Assembly: GCF_000315915.1 (NCBI RefSeq)
Contig: NC_020185.1
Coordinates: 1,116,001-1,180,000 of the forward strand
Reading direction: 5' to 3'
Length of the DNA: 64,000 nt
DNA from: Henningerozyma blattae CBS 6284
Lineage: Eukaryota > Ascomycota > Saccharomycetes > Saccharomycetales > Saccharomycetaceae
Shown: one piece after another, positions 28,120-38,705 of the stretch
Numbering within the stretch: position 1 is the first letter of the stretch
Layout: each line of letters begins with the position of its first letter
Translations under genes and position numbers: made by a program
The notes under the pieces: model-generated
The model's database searches: none
Seen by the model: the letters and a program-made list of their open reading frames with translations, nothing else
Told to the model about the DNA's origin: nothing

Positions 28120-31100
28120 CTATAAATCAAAACTTTCAAAAGATTGCAAATCATCGGTTTTAAATCCTCTTGCATCTGTTTTAGGGCGTATAGATATACT
28201 ACCTTCATCAATATTCCTAATGCCGTTTGAATCATTGAAAGGATTGCTTGAAGTAGCATCACCTAATTCCCCGAATTGGCCTCTTCTCTTGGTAGTATCA
28301 TACATACGAACCAATCTTTCTTGATCACCAGACTCACTTTGTGAAAATGCGAACCCTCTTTGTTTTTTCATACGTTGAACCTGTCTCACTTTTCTAATCG
28401 CAGTTTGAAATTGTTGTAGATGTGGCCTGTAATCTGATATGTTATATTTTTGCATTTCTTGAACAACATGATACGATTCTGGGACATACATTCTACGGTA
28501 ATATTTCCAAATAAAATCTCTAAATAAGGCAAACACTGGTAATACAAGTAACATTAGCCAAAATACTGCAGAACCATAAGTGTGAGATAATACCCCAGCA
28601 TATTCCATTGAAATATTTGCATGAGGGAAGATAGATGCATAAATAGGGAAAAATACCATCCAAAAAACAAAAGAGCCGGGAATAGCAAATAAAGTAAATT
28701 TTGTCCATTGATTAGTTACAAGTGCAGCTTTACCTAGTACGATAAGTAAACTATTTGTATAAACTGCCACACCCCAAGTCCAATGATCCGTTGTTTCACC
28801 ATGCATGTTTAATACATCACCATATCTGTAGAATAACGTTGAACCGACATATGTCACTGCTGAATGATAAAATCCATTAATAATCCAACCCCAGAAGATA
28901 GTTACGGAGAAAAATTTACTCTTTTGTCCTAATTTGTATAATTGTGGGTATCTTTCTAATAATCTACTGCTAACAAATTGATCAAAGACACCAATAACAA
29001 AGGGTGGTAGGGCTGTAAAAAATACGTTGTAGAAAGTTAATGTCCATGATTCCATAATAGATTGGCCTGAAAAAGCATTAGCAAAAACGTACCAAAATTG
29101 AGTCATATATAATGCAATGTTTTTATAGAAGGAATAAAGGATTGCCACAGATATTCTTTGGTAAGACCATGACCCATGGACAAGTAACAATTTTTTTAAA
29201 TATTTGAATTGCCCAATAGCGAAATCTGCTGATCTTGCAGCTTGCATACCTTCTTGGCCACTGATACCAACACCAACATGTGCAGCTTGAATCATACTGA
29301 CGTCATTGGCACCGTCACCAATGGCTAGTAACAATGAGCTTGTCTTTCTCTTGACCATCTTAACAACTAATGCTTTTTGCAATGGAGAAACACGACAACA
29401 AATAACAGCTTTACAAAGTTTACCCACAGCTAATAAATAATCTTCTAAATCAGATTCTAATGCAAATCCTAACGATTTACCATCGATAACCATAGCTAAT
29501 GTATCCAATTCGTATTGAGATAATTGATGCTCGTTAATTGCCCGCATTTTTTCAAGTAAATTATTTCTTGTATCTTCTTTAGTCTCCTCATTGATGATTA
29601 ATAAATTCATATCTTCGCTCAGCAATCTACAACTCATACCAATGTTAATAGCCGTTTCCTGTCTATCACCAGTAAGAACCCAGATTTTGATGCCAGCATC
29701 TTGTAAAGTGTGGATTGTTTCAGGAACTCCATCTTGTAACTTATCTTCAATTGCAGTAGCACCCAATAAGAAAAGATTGTTTTCAATCAATTCGGCTGCA
29801 TCATCTAATTTCTGAGATCTATTATCTAAGGTTGTTGCAGCTTCATTGTATATCTTATTCCAATTATTATATTCTTCCTCTGGGATATCCCTCATTGCCA
29901 AACACAACGTTCTTAAACCTTCGGCTGCATAATCTTCTAAATGTCTCATAGTGGATTCTACATAATAATTATTTTCAGGATCTAATCTTTCTAAAATCAC
30001 AGTATCAGCACCTTTACAGAATAACTTGATTGAACCATCAGGGAATCTAAAAATTGCACTCATTCTCTTTCTTGTAGAGTTAAACTCGCATATGTTTAAT
30101 AATTCATATTCCAAAGTTTGACCTGTAGTTTTAAGTTCCACAGTTACTGAGTTTGGTTTACGAATAATAAATTTATAACCCAAGTCAGCACCACCTTGAA
30201 CCAAAGCACCTTCATCTGGAGATGCAGCTTGATATTTAATTGAACTATCACTCTGAAGTTCCGGAATAACTGTATGGCAAGTGGCTAACAAAGTTAAGAC
30301 CATTTCTATATATTGGGATTCTGGATCATCTGTATTTAATATTCTTTCCTTTAAATCATCGAATTTTCTATAACCGACTTCAATACCATCTTCCATAGTA
30401 GCCTCTTTATCTTCTGGAATCACATCAATGTAACAATGACCAGCAATTGAACAAGATTTGAATTCCATGATATTTCTTGTTAATGTCCCAGTTTTATCAC
30501 TGAAAATATATTCTATTTGACCCAATTCTTCTACTAATGAAGAAGTACGAACCACAGTTGGTGTATCAGTTGTTTCGTCATATAAATCTAAATCTGAACT
30601 GATCATAAATGCTTGATAATATTTAATTAATTCAACGGTAACAAACATTGAAATGGGGACTAAATTAGAAAATAAAATCCAAAATGTTAAGATATCTTTG
30701 AAAAATAGCCCTACCTTATTAGTTCCTTTAATATACAAATATGATAAGTGGCTTGATGCACTCATCATAATAACATTACCAATAGAAGAGATTAAAGATA
30801 ATAGAATTAATACCCCAAACAATGCTAAAATCTGTAAATTAATAACACGTTCAACTGCAGTTCTCTTAATAGGAGTAGCTGTAGCGTTACGCATTAATTT
30901 TGTTTCATGACCAGTAAATATAACTATCCCAAATATCCACGGAGTGTTTCTTAAAGTTGCACCACGTAAAATCATTTGTTCTGGAGATAATGGAATGCTT
31001 CTGCCATTCAATTCCATAGTACCTTGATAAGTATACAGACTTGAATTTGGATGTTCTGATAAAATTCTACCATTCATTGAATTTAAATTTCTCGAATCAA

Positions 31101-32199
31101 TATATTTTGAAGTTTCTACCCTAGATTGTTTAATCTTTAAATTAGTTTCACCATCCAAATTTGCAGTCTCGATGTAACATAACCCTTCTGGTTCAGATGA
31201 TGATATAATAATGATATCTGCAGGTATTGGCTCTTCTGAATTCACTTTAATCATGTCACCTACTCTGATATCGATCCATCTTTTCTCTACAAAATCACCA
31301 TTCATTTCTGAATATACTCTAGCTTTTGAATTATTCAATTCACTATCTGAACGAGATCTTTTAATATCTTCTACAATTTCCTTCATGGCAGAAACGATTA
31401 AAACAATTAATAATGTACAAATGGTGGTATATCTATTTGTTGGTGAAACATGCGGTACTTGTTGAATGGCAGATGTGAATAGAAAGAATAAATTTGCATA
31501 TTTGGTGAACTCTTGAAATAAAAATTTTGGTAAAAATGTGGCGAAGTTATATTTTGTTGTAGAGATATGATTATCACCATAACCTAACGTCGCATTATTT
31601 CTCTTATCATTCAAATAAATTAATCTTGGTTCAGATGTATCAGTTGCTGAAGAAGTACCATACTTACCCAAGATATATTTATTAAATATAATTTTCATAT
31701 TGAACCGATCTCTTGATTTCAAATAAACATCATCATCATCATTTGCATCTGCCACAACTGCGTTATAATTTTGCATTTCAAAACGATTCGTCGATTGTTT
31801 TTTTTTGCTACCCGGTTTAATTTTATACCAAGCTCTTGCCCATATCGAAGGTCGTTTACCAATTCTACCACTGTTTTCTATATTAATATCGAAATCGTTC
31901 CCATCATCTGGGTTTGCATTCCATGATAATTCTACATCATCGAGAAAAGGATCCACATTGATATCATTTTCTATTGTATAATCTTCACTATATCTGTTAT
32001 CAGTACCAGGAGTGCTTATGGTTTGTTGTTTTACTGATTTGGCAGTTTTTTCATTTATAAATTCAATATTTTGGTTCGATGATTTTTTCAAATCTTTTCT
32101 TTTTTCAGTATCATATGTATCATCATCATCAGGATTGTCTAAATTCAAATCAAATAATGTTTCACTCTGATCTTCGAATGGGTTTGGAATATCACTCAT
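28120..32199 (-). CDS. DRS2: Drs2, trans-Golgi aminophospholipid flippase (P4-ATPase)
   Basis: Drs2 moves phosphatidylserine and phosphatidylethanolamine to the cytosolic leaflet at the trans-Golgi with its partner Cdc50. It is needed for clathrin-coated vesicle budding. The protein is 1359 aa (S. cerevisiae 1355) and very similar throughout. Actuator motif LDGETN is near residue 350, phosphorylation motif DKTGTLTRN near 565, nucleotide-binding KGADTVILERL, hinge GDGANDVSMIQ, and ten predicted membrane segments. The C-terminal regulatory tail has the basic patch RKVRQVQRMKKQRGFAFSQ, which in S. cerevisiae binds PI4P and Gea2. NPF endocytic motifs occur at both ends (IPNPFEDQ at the N-terminus, SSNPFNDS in the tail); the N-terminal one is not in the S. 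cerevisiae protein as I recall it. Confidence 0.98.
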   Translation of the reverse strand: MSDIPNPFEDQSETLFDLNLDNPDDDDTYDTEKRKDLKKSSNQNIEFINEKTAKSVKQQTISTPGTDNRYSEDYTIENDINVDPFLDDVELSWNANPDDGNDFDINIENSGRIGKRPSIWARAWYKIKPGSKKKQSTNRFEMQNYNAVVADANDDDDVYLKSRDRFNMKIIFNKYILGKYGTSSATDTSEPRLIYLNDKRNNATLGYGDNHISTTKYNFATFLPKFLFQEFTKYANLFFLFTSAIQQVPHVSPTNRYTTICTLLIVLIVSAMKEIVEDIKRSRSDSELNNSKARVYSEMNGDFVEKRWIDIRVGDMIKVNSEEPIPADIIIISSSEPEGLCYIETANLDGETNLKIKQSRVETSKYIDSRNLNSMNGRILSEHPNSSLYTYQGTMELNGRSIPLSPEQMILRGATLRNTPWIFGIVIFTGHETKLMRNATATPIKRTAVERVINLQILALFGVLILLSLISSIGNVIMMSASSHLSYLYIKGTNKVGLFFKDILTFWILFSNLVPISMFVTVELIKYYQAFMISSDLDLYDETTDTPTVVRTSSLVEELGQIEYIFSDKTGTLTRNIMEFKSCSIAGHCYIDVIPEDKEATMEDGIEVGYRKFDDLKERILNTDDPESQYIEMVLTLLATCHTVIPELQSDSSIKYQAASPDEGALVQGGADLGYKFIIRKPNSVTVELKTTGQTLEYELLNICEFNSTRKRMSAIFRFPDGSIKLFCKGADTVILERLDPENNYYVESTMRHLEDYAAEGLRTLCLAMRDIPEEEYNNWNKIYNEAATTLDNRSQKLDDAAELIENNLFLLGATAIEDKLQDGVPETIHTLQDAGIKIWVLTGDRQETAINIGMSCRLLSEDMNLLIINEETKEDTRNNLLEKMRAINEHQLSQYELDTLAMVIDGKSLGFALESDLEDYLLAVGKLCKAVICCRVSPLQKALVVKMVKRKTSSLLLAIGDGANDVSMIQAAHVGVGISGQEGMQAARSADFAIGQFKYLKKLLLVHGSWSYQRISVAILYSFYKNIALYMTQFWYVFANAFSGQSIMESWTLTFYNVFFTALPPFVIGVFDQFVSSRLLERYPQLYKLGQKSKFFSVTIFWGWIINGFYHSAVTYVGSTLFYRYGDVLNMHGETTDHWTWGVAVYTNSLLIVLGKAALVTNQWTKFTLFAIPGSFVFWMVFFPIYASIFPHANISMEYAGVLSHTYGSAVFWLMLLVLPVFALFRDFIWKYYRRMYVPESYHVVQEMQKYNISDYRPHLQQFQTAIRKVRQVQRMKKQRGFAFSQSESGDQERLVRMYDTTKRRGQFGELGDATSSNPFNDSNGIRNIDEGSISIRPKTDARGFKTDDLQSFESFDL

Positions 32200-33395
32200 T
32201 ATAACTTGATGAATGTTTTTTTTATTTTTGTGGGTGATAAAAATGTGTGTATACCCTTCTTCTTTTTAGTATATTATTTCTAAAAAAATAACAATTGATC
32301 TCCCCAGATATATATTTTTAAGTTTATATCTTGATCAATTGATATGTGTTTAATAGATTGTATATGTTATAATATTTTTTTTTGAATTTTTGTTTTATTT
32401 TGTGGCTTAAAATTCTTGTCTTTTTCTTTTCTCCTTTTTTTAGATTATGATTTTTATTTAATTAAGCTATTTATTATTTACAGGTTTTTTTAACTATTGA
32501 TATTTAGCGTAATGAATTAAAAAATCTGGTTAAGCACGTGATCGAAATAATTTAATGGGCTAATTACAACTATTACCTTTCACTTTAAGGCTATGGATCC
32601 AATCATATACTATTGAAAAGTTTTTATTATTGGTATATTTACTATATATACTATACGTGCTTGGTTTAATTGGGGTTTTCAGCTATTTCACTCTTCAATA
32701 TTCTCAGTTTCCATGGTAACTCAATTGGGGCCTCATTTACTCTCAATTTTTATTTCAGCCTGCATAACAAGATTGTTTTATCATTTCTCGAAACTAGTTA
32801 TTCTATCCAAATTTAGTCATTTAAGGTTAAGATAAATAAAAAAAGATATTCTCAATTAATCTTTCTTGATACACTATTAAACAAATCCGGTGTTCAATTT
32901 TTTGGATAGATACGTTCCTCTCTACTATGCCAACTTTGAACAATTCTCACTAAGAAATACAATCCACTTTTGTAGCCTGAAGATTGTTTAAGATAATTGA
33001 TTTTACTGAAAGAAAATAACACACGGCGCTACCACCAAGAATGTTTCAATTAATTTTTCAAAACGTCAATCTTAAAAAAATAAATTTTAATTCCCACGGT
33101 ATTTTTACCATTTTAATTAAGGTATGATATACCGAAAAAAGAAAAAAATAAATAAAAAACAATGATAAAATACTTGTTGGATCAATCAAAATCAACGAAA
33201 ATGAAAAAACGAAACTTCTTATCTTTATGCGTCTAATTTTTAACATTACTACATTTGTACCTACATACTCTCTTATATTAAGCAGCATTCTCGAGATCTG
33301 CGAAAAGAAATTACTTAGAAGTACCTAATATATTTTGAATTTGATAATTTCTAATCTAAAGGAAAGGGTCGTCAAAAGACATTATCTATTTAAAA
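32200..33395. other. Divergent intergenic region, DRS2 / LDB19
   Basis: This 1.2-kb divergent promoter region is AT-rich. It contains a CACGTGAT site (32535-32542) and T-tracts. A minus-strand open frame at 33058-33288 is hydrophobic low-complexity and not credible. No RNA gene is seen. Confidence 0.5.
32535..32542 (-). promoter_or_regulatory. RTCACGTG (Cbf1-type) site upstream of DRS2
   Basis: CACGTGAT is the reverse complement of ATCACGTG, about 340 bases upstream of the DRS2 start in the region shared with LDB19. Binding is inferred from the motif only. Confidence 0.45.
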
Positions 33396-35732
33396 ATGAA
33401 TTTTACAAAGCTTATACCAGCACAATTTATCACTAGCTCTAAATCAGCGACAGCATCTTCAAGTTCTAGTAGTTCAGTAGATTCAAAAGTTTCCAAAAGA
33501 CAAGCAGTAGAGTTAGCTGTAGATATCGAATCTCCTCCATGCGTTCTATATGGATCTGCTACAAATTCGCCTGGTTCTCTGTTAAGTGGGTTGTTTAAAT
33601 TGCGTGTCAGACATACCTCTGAGACTGATAGTCAAGTGTCACGGTCAGTGCTTCATAAGAATGCCCTTACCAAGACCACTAGTAACAATGGTTTAAGGAA
33701 AAGTAAATCATTAAATCAAACAACTTTAAAATCATTTCCGGATATAATTGAGACAGATGTCAAAGAATCAGTATTAATTCAAAATGTTACTTTACAATTG
33801 ATACAAACAATTTATTATGAAAACCCTTTTATTCCAAGTAACTCTAACATTCAACGCTGTAAAGATTGTAAAATTAAAAAAACTGTTTTGAAAGAATGGG
33901 AAATTCAATCACAACCAACTAAAATAGATGTTGGAACTTTTTCCTTCCCATTCTCCTATCTTTTCAAAGGTTCATTACCTTCTACTTCCACTTTGGGTTC
34001 ACATTCAAATACTATTGTTAGATATGATTTAATAGGTAAAGCTTCTTTTAAGGATACTCGTGGAAATAAAAAAACTAAATCTAACTCTTCTTCCTCCCCT
34101 TCGACACCTTCCTCTACCAAATCAAAGTCAAAATCTGAAACTATCAAAGTTACTATGCCAATACCAGTTACAAGAAGTTTATTACGAGGACCAGATAAAA
34201 ATTCTCTAAGAGTATTTCCCCCAACTGAATTAACAGTATCCGCTGTCATACCAAATGTCATCCATCCAAAATCACAATTTCCCATAGAATTACAAGTAAA
34301 CGGTATTACTTCATCAGATAGAAGATGGAGAATGCGTAAATTGTCTTGGAAATTAGAAGAGACAACTCGTATAAGATGCCATTCTTGTTCTAAACATATA
34401 AAATATTTGAAAATAATTGAAAAAGAAACTAAATTAAAAGAAATAGAAAATCTAAAGAGGAAGCATAAACCAATGAAGAGATACGGGGATCCGATTCCAC
34501 AAGTACGATTTTCAGTCGCAACAAGGAATAATTCTCCTTTGCCAAGATTAAATAATTTAGATTTACGGCAAAACTCAAATATTAATGCAGCTGGAAATAC
34601 AAACAATACAAACAATACAAACAATAATGATAACTTGAATAATGAGCCTACTCAAGATCAAGATACTGAAGACCAACCTGCTGGTGAATTTATTCATCCT
34701 AGTGATGACGCATTACGTCAAGAATATATTCAACAACAGCAGCATATTAGAGAAGCACAGATTGAACAAGAATTGAATAACGTGACAAATTTATTTGCTG
34801 AAGAATCTCGTATTTTAAAAGATGGTGTTATGAAAACTGGTTGGAAAACTGATTTTAGTGATAAAGGTCATATTGAATTAATTATGGATATCGATTGTAT
34901 GGATTTTAACACTGGTGTTACTAACCCTATTACAAGAGTATCATCTTTACAGCCATATAATGAAAATAAGCGTCAAAAACCAAATATGGCATGTGATTTA
35001 CAAGATCCCATTTCTGGTATTTATGTTTCTCATGTGTTATCTGTAGAAATTATTGTAGCGGAAGAAACAGTTCATTATCCTAATGGTCAACCGATTCATA
35101 AATCAAATATTAAAAAATCAGGGCATGTCCCACTTTCAACTGATGATCAAAGATTGGCTGAAATATCTCCCATGTTTGCAAATAAACAATCACAAAAGCA
35201 TAAACCAATTCAAGAAAATGAAGTTTCTAGTAATGGTACTAAACTAGTTAGTGTCCCAACAGGTGCAGCACGTGTATTAAAAATGCAGTTTAGACTAAAT
35301 ATTACTGAAAGGTCTGGTTTAGGAATCTCATGGGATGAAGAGGTTCCTCCAGTATACCAAGATGTTGAATTACTCTCTCCTCCAGTTTATGAAAATACCT
35401 CTCCTATTTCTACTTCTCCTATTGAAATGGTCATAACACCGGATTCTTCTGAACTACCTCCATTAGAACTGGTTAATAGCAATTCTGAACGTCCTATTCA
35501 ACTATTCCATGATGAAAATAGAGTTGAAATTAACCAACAACAAATTCAAACTCCGCAATCTGTTACGAGAAAGAACTCAGTCACTCCTTCCAGCTCACCG
35601 CAATTCCAACAAGCAATCAGTATTGAAGGTAATATCCCAAATGCTTCCGACACACTAACTCCGTTTAATACTTCTGACGTTAGAGTCCCAAAGGAGTCAG
35701 AAATTTTAAATACAGACAAAATAACACAGTAA
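33396..35732 (+). CDS. LDB19: Arrestin-related trafficking adaptor Ldb19/Art1
   Basis: Art1 brings the ubiquitin ligase Rsp5 to plasma-membrane amino-acid permeases (Can1, Mup1, Lyp1), driving their endocytosis. This 778-aa protein (S. cerevisiae 818) has an arrestin-like N-terminal region (about 45-330; VLIQNVTLQLIQTIYYENPFIP, TFSFPFSYLFKGSLPSTST, VTMPIPVTRSLLRGPDKNSLRVFPP). A paired-cysteine segment CHSCSKHIKYLKI occurs near 328. An Asn/Thr-rich insert with a nine-base repeat at about 34601-34625 follows, then the arrestin C-part to about 650. Two PPVY motifs (near 650 and 662) are the Rsp5 WW-domain ligands. The disordered tail is Ser/Pro-rich. It sits beside PMT2 as YOR322C sits near YOR321W. 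Confidence 0.93.
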   Translation: MNFTKLIPAQFITSSKSATASSSSSSSVDSKVSKRQAVELAVDIESPPCVLYGSATNSPGSLLSGLFKLRVRHTSETDSQVSRSVLHKNALTKTTSNNGLRKSKSLNQTTLKSFPDIIETDVKESVLIQNVTLQLIQTIYYENPFIPSNSNIQRCKDCKIKKTVLKEWEIQSQPTKIDVGTFSFPFSYLFKGSLPSTSTLGSHSNTIVRYDLIGKASFKDTRGNKKTKSNSSSSPSTPSSTKSKSKSETIKVTMPIPVTRSLLRGPDKNSLRVFPPTELTVSAVIPNVIHPKSQFPIELQVNGITSSDRRWRMRKLSWKLEETTRIRCHSCSKHIKYLKIIEKETKLKEIENLKRKHKPMKRYGDPIPQVRFSVATRNNSPLPRLNNLDLRQNSNINAAGNTNNTNNTNNNDNLNNEPTQDQDTEDQPAGEFIHPSDDALRQEYIQQQQHIREAQIEQELNNVTNLFAEESRILKDGVMKTGWKTDFSDKGHIELIMDIDCMDFNTGVTNPITRVSSLQPYNENKRQKPNMACDLQDPISGIYVSHVLSVEIIVAEETVHYPNGQPIHKSNIKKSGHVPLSTDDQRLAEISPMFANKQSQKHKPIQENEVSSNGTKLVSVPTGAARVLKMQFRLNITERSGLGISWDEEVPPVYQDVELLSPPVYENTSPISTSPIEMVITPDSSELPPLELVNSNSERPIQLFHDENRVEINQQQIQTPQSVTRKNSVTPSSSPQFQQAISIEGNIPNASDTLTPFNTSDVRVPKESEILNTDKITQ

Positions 35733-35997
35733 ATCTATGCGTTTTTGATAGTAAAATATGAAAGACGTTAATAATAAATAATAATATAATTTACTAATAA
35801 TTTTATTTTTAATTTTTATTGTTTTTGTGCACATTATAAATATATATATATGTAATTAATTATATATTTTCTAAAATTTCAAAACGTGATACAGATTTTT
35901 TTTTTCTTTTAATATTTGCTTGCCAATTGGAAAAAAAAGTTATGAGTTAAAGTCTGTGTAAAACGTATAATTTTGATTAATTTCGTGGAGGTGTGAT

Positions 35998-38304
35998 CTA
36001 AAATTTATCTTCAGCCATATCCCATTTTGGTAACCAAGCTAAGTAGCTATATTCCTTGGCAGGACCTTCCATACCAAAGGAAATTGGAGAGAATAGGTAG
36101 AAGATATACATAATAGCTGCATAATAAGCCCCAAAAATGGCAGCTCTAATTAAACAACCATTCTTTCTATGAGATACCCATTGAGTACCGATTTCGAAGA
36201 AGTATACTAAAACAATTAATGCAAAGTATAAAGCTGGTAAGTAATGGTGAACATAGGTGACTCTAGCCATGATAATAAATGGCATGAAATGTAGACCCCA
36301 ACCAAACATTGGATAGATACCACCCATTAAGAAAGTGTTAACGTTCTTTGCATCAGAGTAATCTTTGTATTGTCTTTGCCATCTTAAAGTTAAAATAATA
36401 AAGAAAGCCATAAACCCAAAAACTGCAGCGGTGGAAGGCCAAGTAGTTGCTGGAGAACCTAATAAGAAGTATTTTGGATTATCATCACCCCAACCACATA
36501 ATCTTAAACCAATGTTTAAGGTTGGCCATTGCCAAGCAGCAGAAGATAATCTATCGAATTTGTCAGATTCTGGGACTAAAGCATTGTTAGTAGCCATCAT
36601 AGCTAAATTTAAGTAAACAAAATCTGTAAAGAAGTTAGTCTTTGGATATTTGAAACCTTCTGTTGATTCTGGAAGTTTTTCATTTTCGTGGGTTTCAATA
36701 TTCCACCAAGTTCTCTTATCGCGTTTAAATGGAGATGGAACACAAGCAACTTCAGACTGTCTAAAACCCCATTCAGGTAAATTGGCACCAGTTTGACTCA
36801 AGTAACAGCCTAATTGTTTATGTCTTAAACGGAAAGAAGTAGTTAATGGATGTAATCTGGTCTTATCTTCTTTACCTTTTTGGTTAACAACTTCGACAAC
36901 CCAGTAGTCCTTTTCATCACCAATAGTAGAATTACCATAACCAGACACTTCGAATGAGGTTTGAGAAACAGCAGCTGGAATTTGGTGAGAGTGTAAATTT
37001 CTTCCAGTATTTAAATGGACAACTCTGTATGTAGCACCATCAACAACAAATTCATTTTCTTCTTCTTCTGAGTAATCTGGTTGATCCCAGACTCTTTTGA
37101 ATAACCAATTATTGTTGCTATCTTTGTGACCATAACAGGTGATTTGTTGTTGTTTAGAACCTTCTGGGAAAGTTTGAACATGGGAATGTAATAAAGAACC
37201 ACCTAAGGCTTGATTCTTCAAGGAGACGATAGATGAGCCAACAACGACATCACGAGGACCCTTACCGACTTCTGAACCGACCAAATTGGCTTGGAACAAA
37301 GAAGGCATTGTAGCATCACCTGTCCCAGAATGCCATAGTAAATCAAAATGAATCTTGAAGCAGATCATGAAAACTACTAATGGAATAAAGATTAAGCAGA
37401 CGATTCTAGATAACCAATGGGCCCAGTAAGTTTTCCAAGTCATTTTTTTGTCGGCTAAGTAATTCCATAAATCCACAACGGTGTAGATACCAACTAAGGT
37501 AATGATGAATAAACCAACCATTTTAACAGAAATAGCACAACCCAAATTTAGACCAGTTAAAGCCATCCATTTCCACCATTTTCTAGAGAATGGATTTTTT
37601 CTTTGATTGTGGAACATAACAAAACAAAAGAAAGAAGAAAATGTGAAGAACAATAGCATAGAATCCAGTAAGATGAATCTACCTAAAGTAGCGTATGACG
37701 TTTCACATAAAACCAACAAAGTCAATAACCAAACAGATGGGAGAGAGAAACCAATTGCCTTACCAGTGAAGTAGGCTAATGGAACACATAAGGCTGAAAA
37801 AGATGCATTAAATAATCTCATTTTGATATAATCTAAGTAATCTGGGTAAAGTTCACCAGATGGGAAGTCCCAAGAACCATTGTAGCCAGCTAAATAACCA
37901 GAGAAACCGACTAACATCTTACCTAATGGTGGATGGACATCATGATAAAATTCATGTCTTAAATAATATGATCCAAATTTACCAAAATGGGCTTCATCCC
38001 AAACCACATGGTTATTGGCACCAATTTTATACATTCTTGTGAAAAATGCCAAACCAGTAAATACAATTGGCATGATAACAGCTTCAGCACATTTGAAGCT
38101 AGAGCAATTTTTTGTAGCTGGTGTAATTGCTTCTTTTTCTTTGGATAAGTCTTCTTTTTCTTCTACGCTATCATTGTCATTAATTTCTGGTAAAGTATCT
38201 TGGTCAAGCCCGTTACTGTCTTTGTTTAAAGCCTCCGTCCTTCTCAACTTGGAACTCATAGAGTCCATATTGTTAGGATCTTTATACCCAGTAGCTGATG
38301 ACAT
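35998..38304 (-). CDS. PMT2: Protein O-mannosyltransferase Pmt2/Pmt3
   Basis: Pmt2 transfers mannose from dolichyl-phosphate mannose to Ser/Thr of secretory proteins in the ER, working as a heterodimer with Pmt1. The protein is 768 aa (S. cerevisiae Pmt2 759). The first lumenal loop has [16 protein letters not shown] with the catalytic Asp-Glu pair near residue 98 and HDVHPPLGK. Three MIR repeats occupy about 330-520 ([35 protein letters not shown]), flanked by multiple membrane segments. The start is the ATG at 38304 (MSSATGY), which matches the yeast N-terminus; a TTG 13 codons upstream is not used. It is the single representative of the PMT2/PMT3 duplicate pair here and lies next to FUN26, as on chromosome I. 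Confidence 0.97.
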   Translation of the reverse strand: MSSATGYKDPNNMDSMSSKLRRTEALNKDSNGLDQDTLPEINDNDSVEEKEDLSKEKEAITPATKNCSSFKCAEAVIMPIVFTGLAFFTRMYKIGANNHVVWDEAHFGKFGSYYLRHEFYHDVHPPLGKMLVGFSGYLAGYNGSWDFPSGELYPDYLDYIKMRLFNASFSALCVPLAYFTGKAIGFSLPSVWLLTLLVLCETSYATLGRFILLDSMLLFFTFSSFFCFVMFHNQRKNPFSRKWWKWMALTGLNLGCAISVKMVGLFIITLVGIYTVVDLWNYLADKKMTWKTYWAHWLSRIVCLIFIPLVVFMICFKIHFDLLWHSGTGDATMPSLFQANLVGSEVGKGPRDVVVGSSIVSLKNQALGGSLLHSHVQTFPEGSKQQQITCYGHKDSNNNWLFKRVWDQPDYSEEEENEFVVDGATYRVVHLNTGRNLHSHQIPAAVSQTSFEVSGYGNSTIGDEKDYWVVEVVNQKGKEDKTRLHPLTTSFRLRHKQLGCYLSQTGANLPEWGFRQSEVACVPSPFKRDKRTWWNIETHENEKLPESTEGFKYPKTNFFTDFVYLNLAMMATNNALVPESDKFDRLSSAAWQWPTLNIGLRLCGWGDDNPKYFLLGSPATTWPSTAAVFGFMAFFIILTLRWQRQYKDYSDAKNVNTFLMGGIYPMFGWGLHFMPFIIMARVTYVHHYLPALYFALIVLVYFFEIGTQWVSHRKNGCLIRAAIFGAYYAAIMYIFYLFSPISFGMEGPAKEYSYLAWLPKWDMAEDKF

Positions 38305-38705
38305 GATCACTGTAGGTATTTTTGGTGGTATTTGGATAGTCAATTGTCTTCACTTTTTCTTTTCTTTTTGCAAATTAAAACGTAAATACAACACAAACGA
38401 AATTTGAATACGTGTTTTATTTATATAAAGGACAGTTTGAAATTCGTGGAACTGTTATTTTGTTCGAGAGTAAAATTTCCGTTAACTAGAGTCGCGTTTT
38501 CCATACGTGTGAAATTCGTGTGAAACGATGAAAGCCAGACCCGTAAATACTTAAAATAAACGTAGGAAAATAGTAATAGTTTTAGTCGTTGATAAATAAT
38601 TAAAAGACAATAGTCATTAGAATATCATGTTAGATAAAATGGACGATATTTAATGAATGATTAATGCATATTATGTAGGATATGGAATATAGCTTGTGGA
38701 ATTCG
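38305..38705. other. PMT2 upstream region, tandem with FUN26
   Basis: This 401-base gap holds the PMT2 promoter (a TATATAAA-like run at 38420-38427) and the FUN26 3' end. Nothing else is seen. Confidence 0.5.

Noticed and set aside
33956..34624. 222-codon open frame on the minus strand inside LDB19
   Set aside because: It lies wholly antisense to the conserved arrestin gene, its sequence shows no family features, and its openness follows from the codon composition of LDB19.
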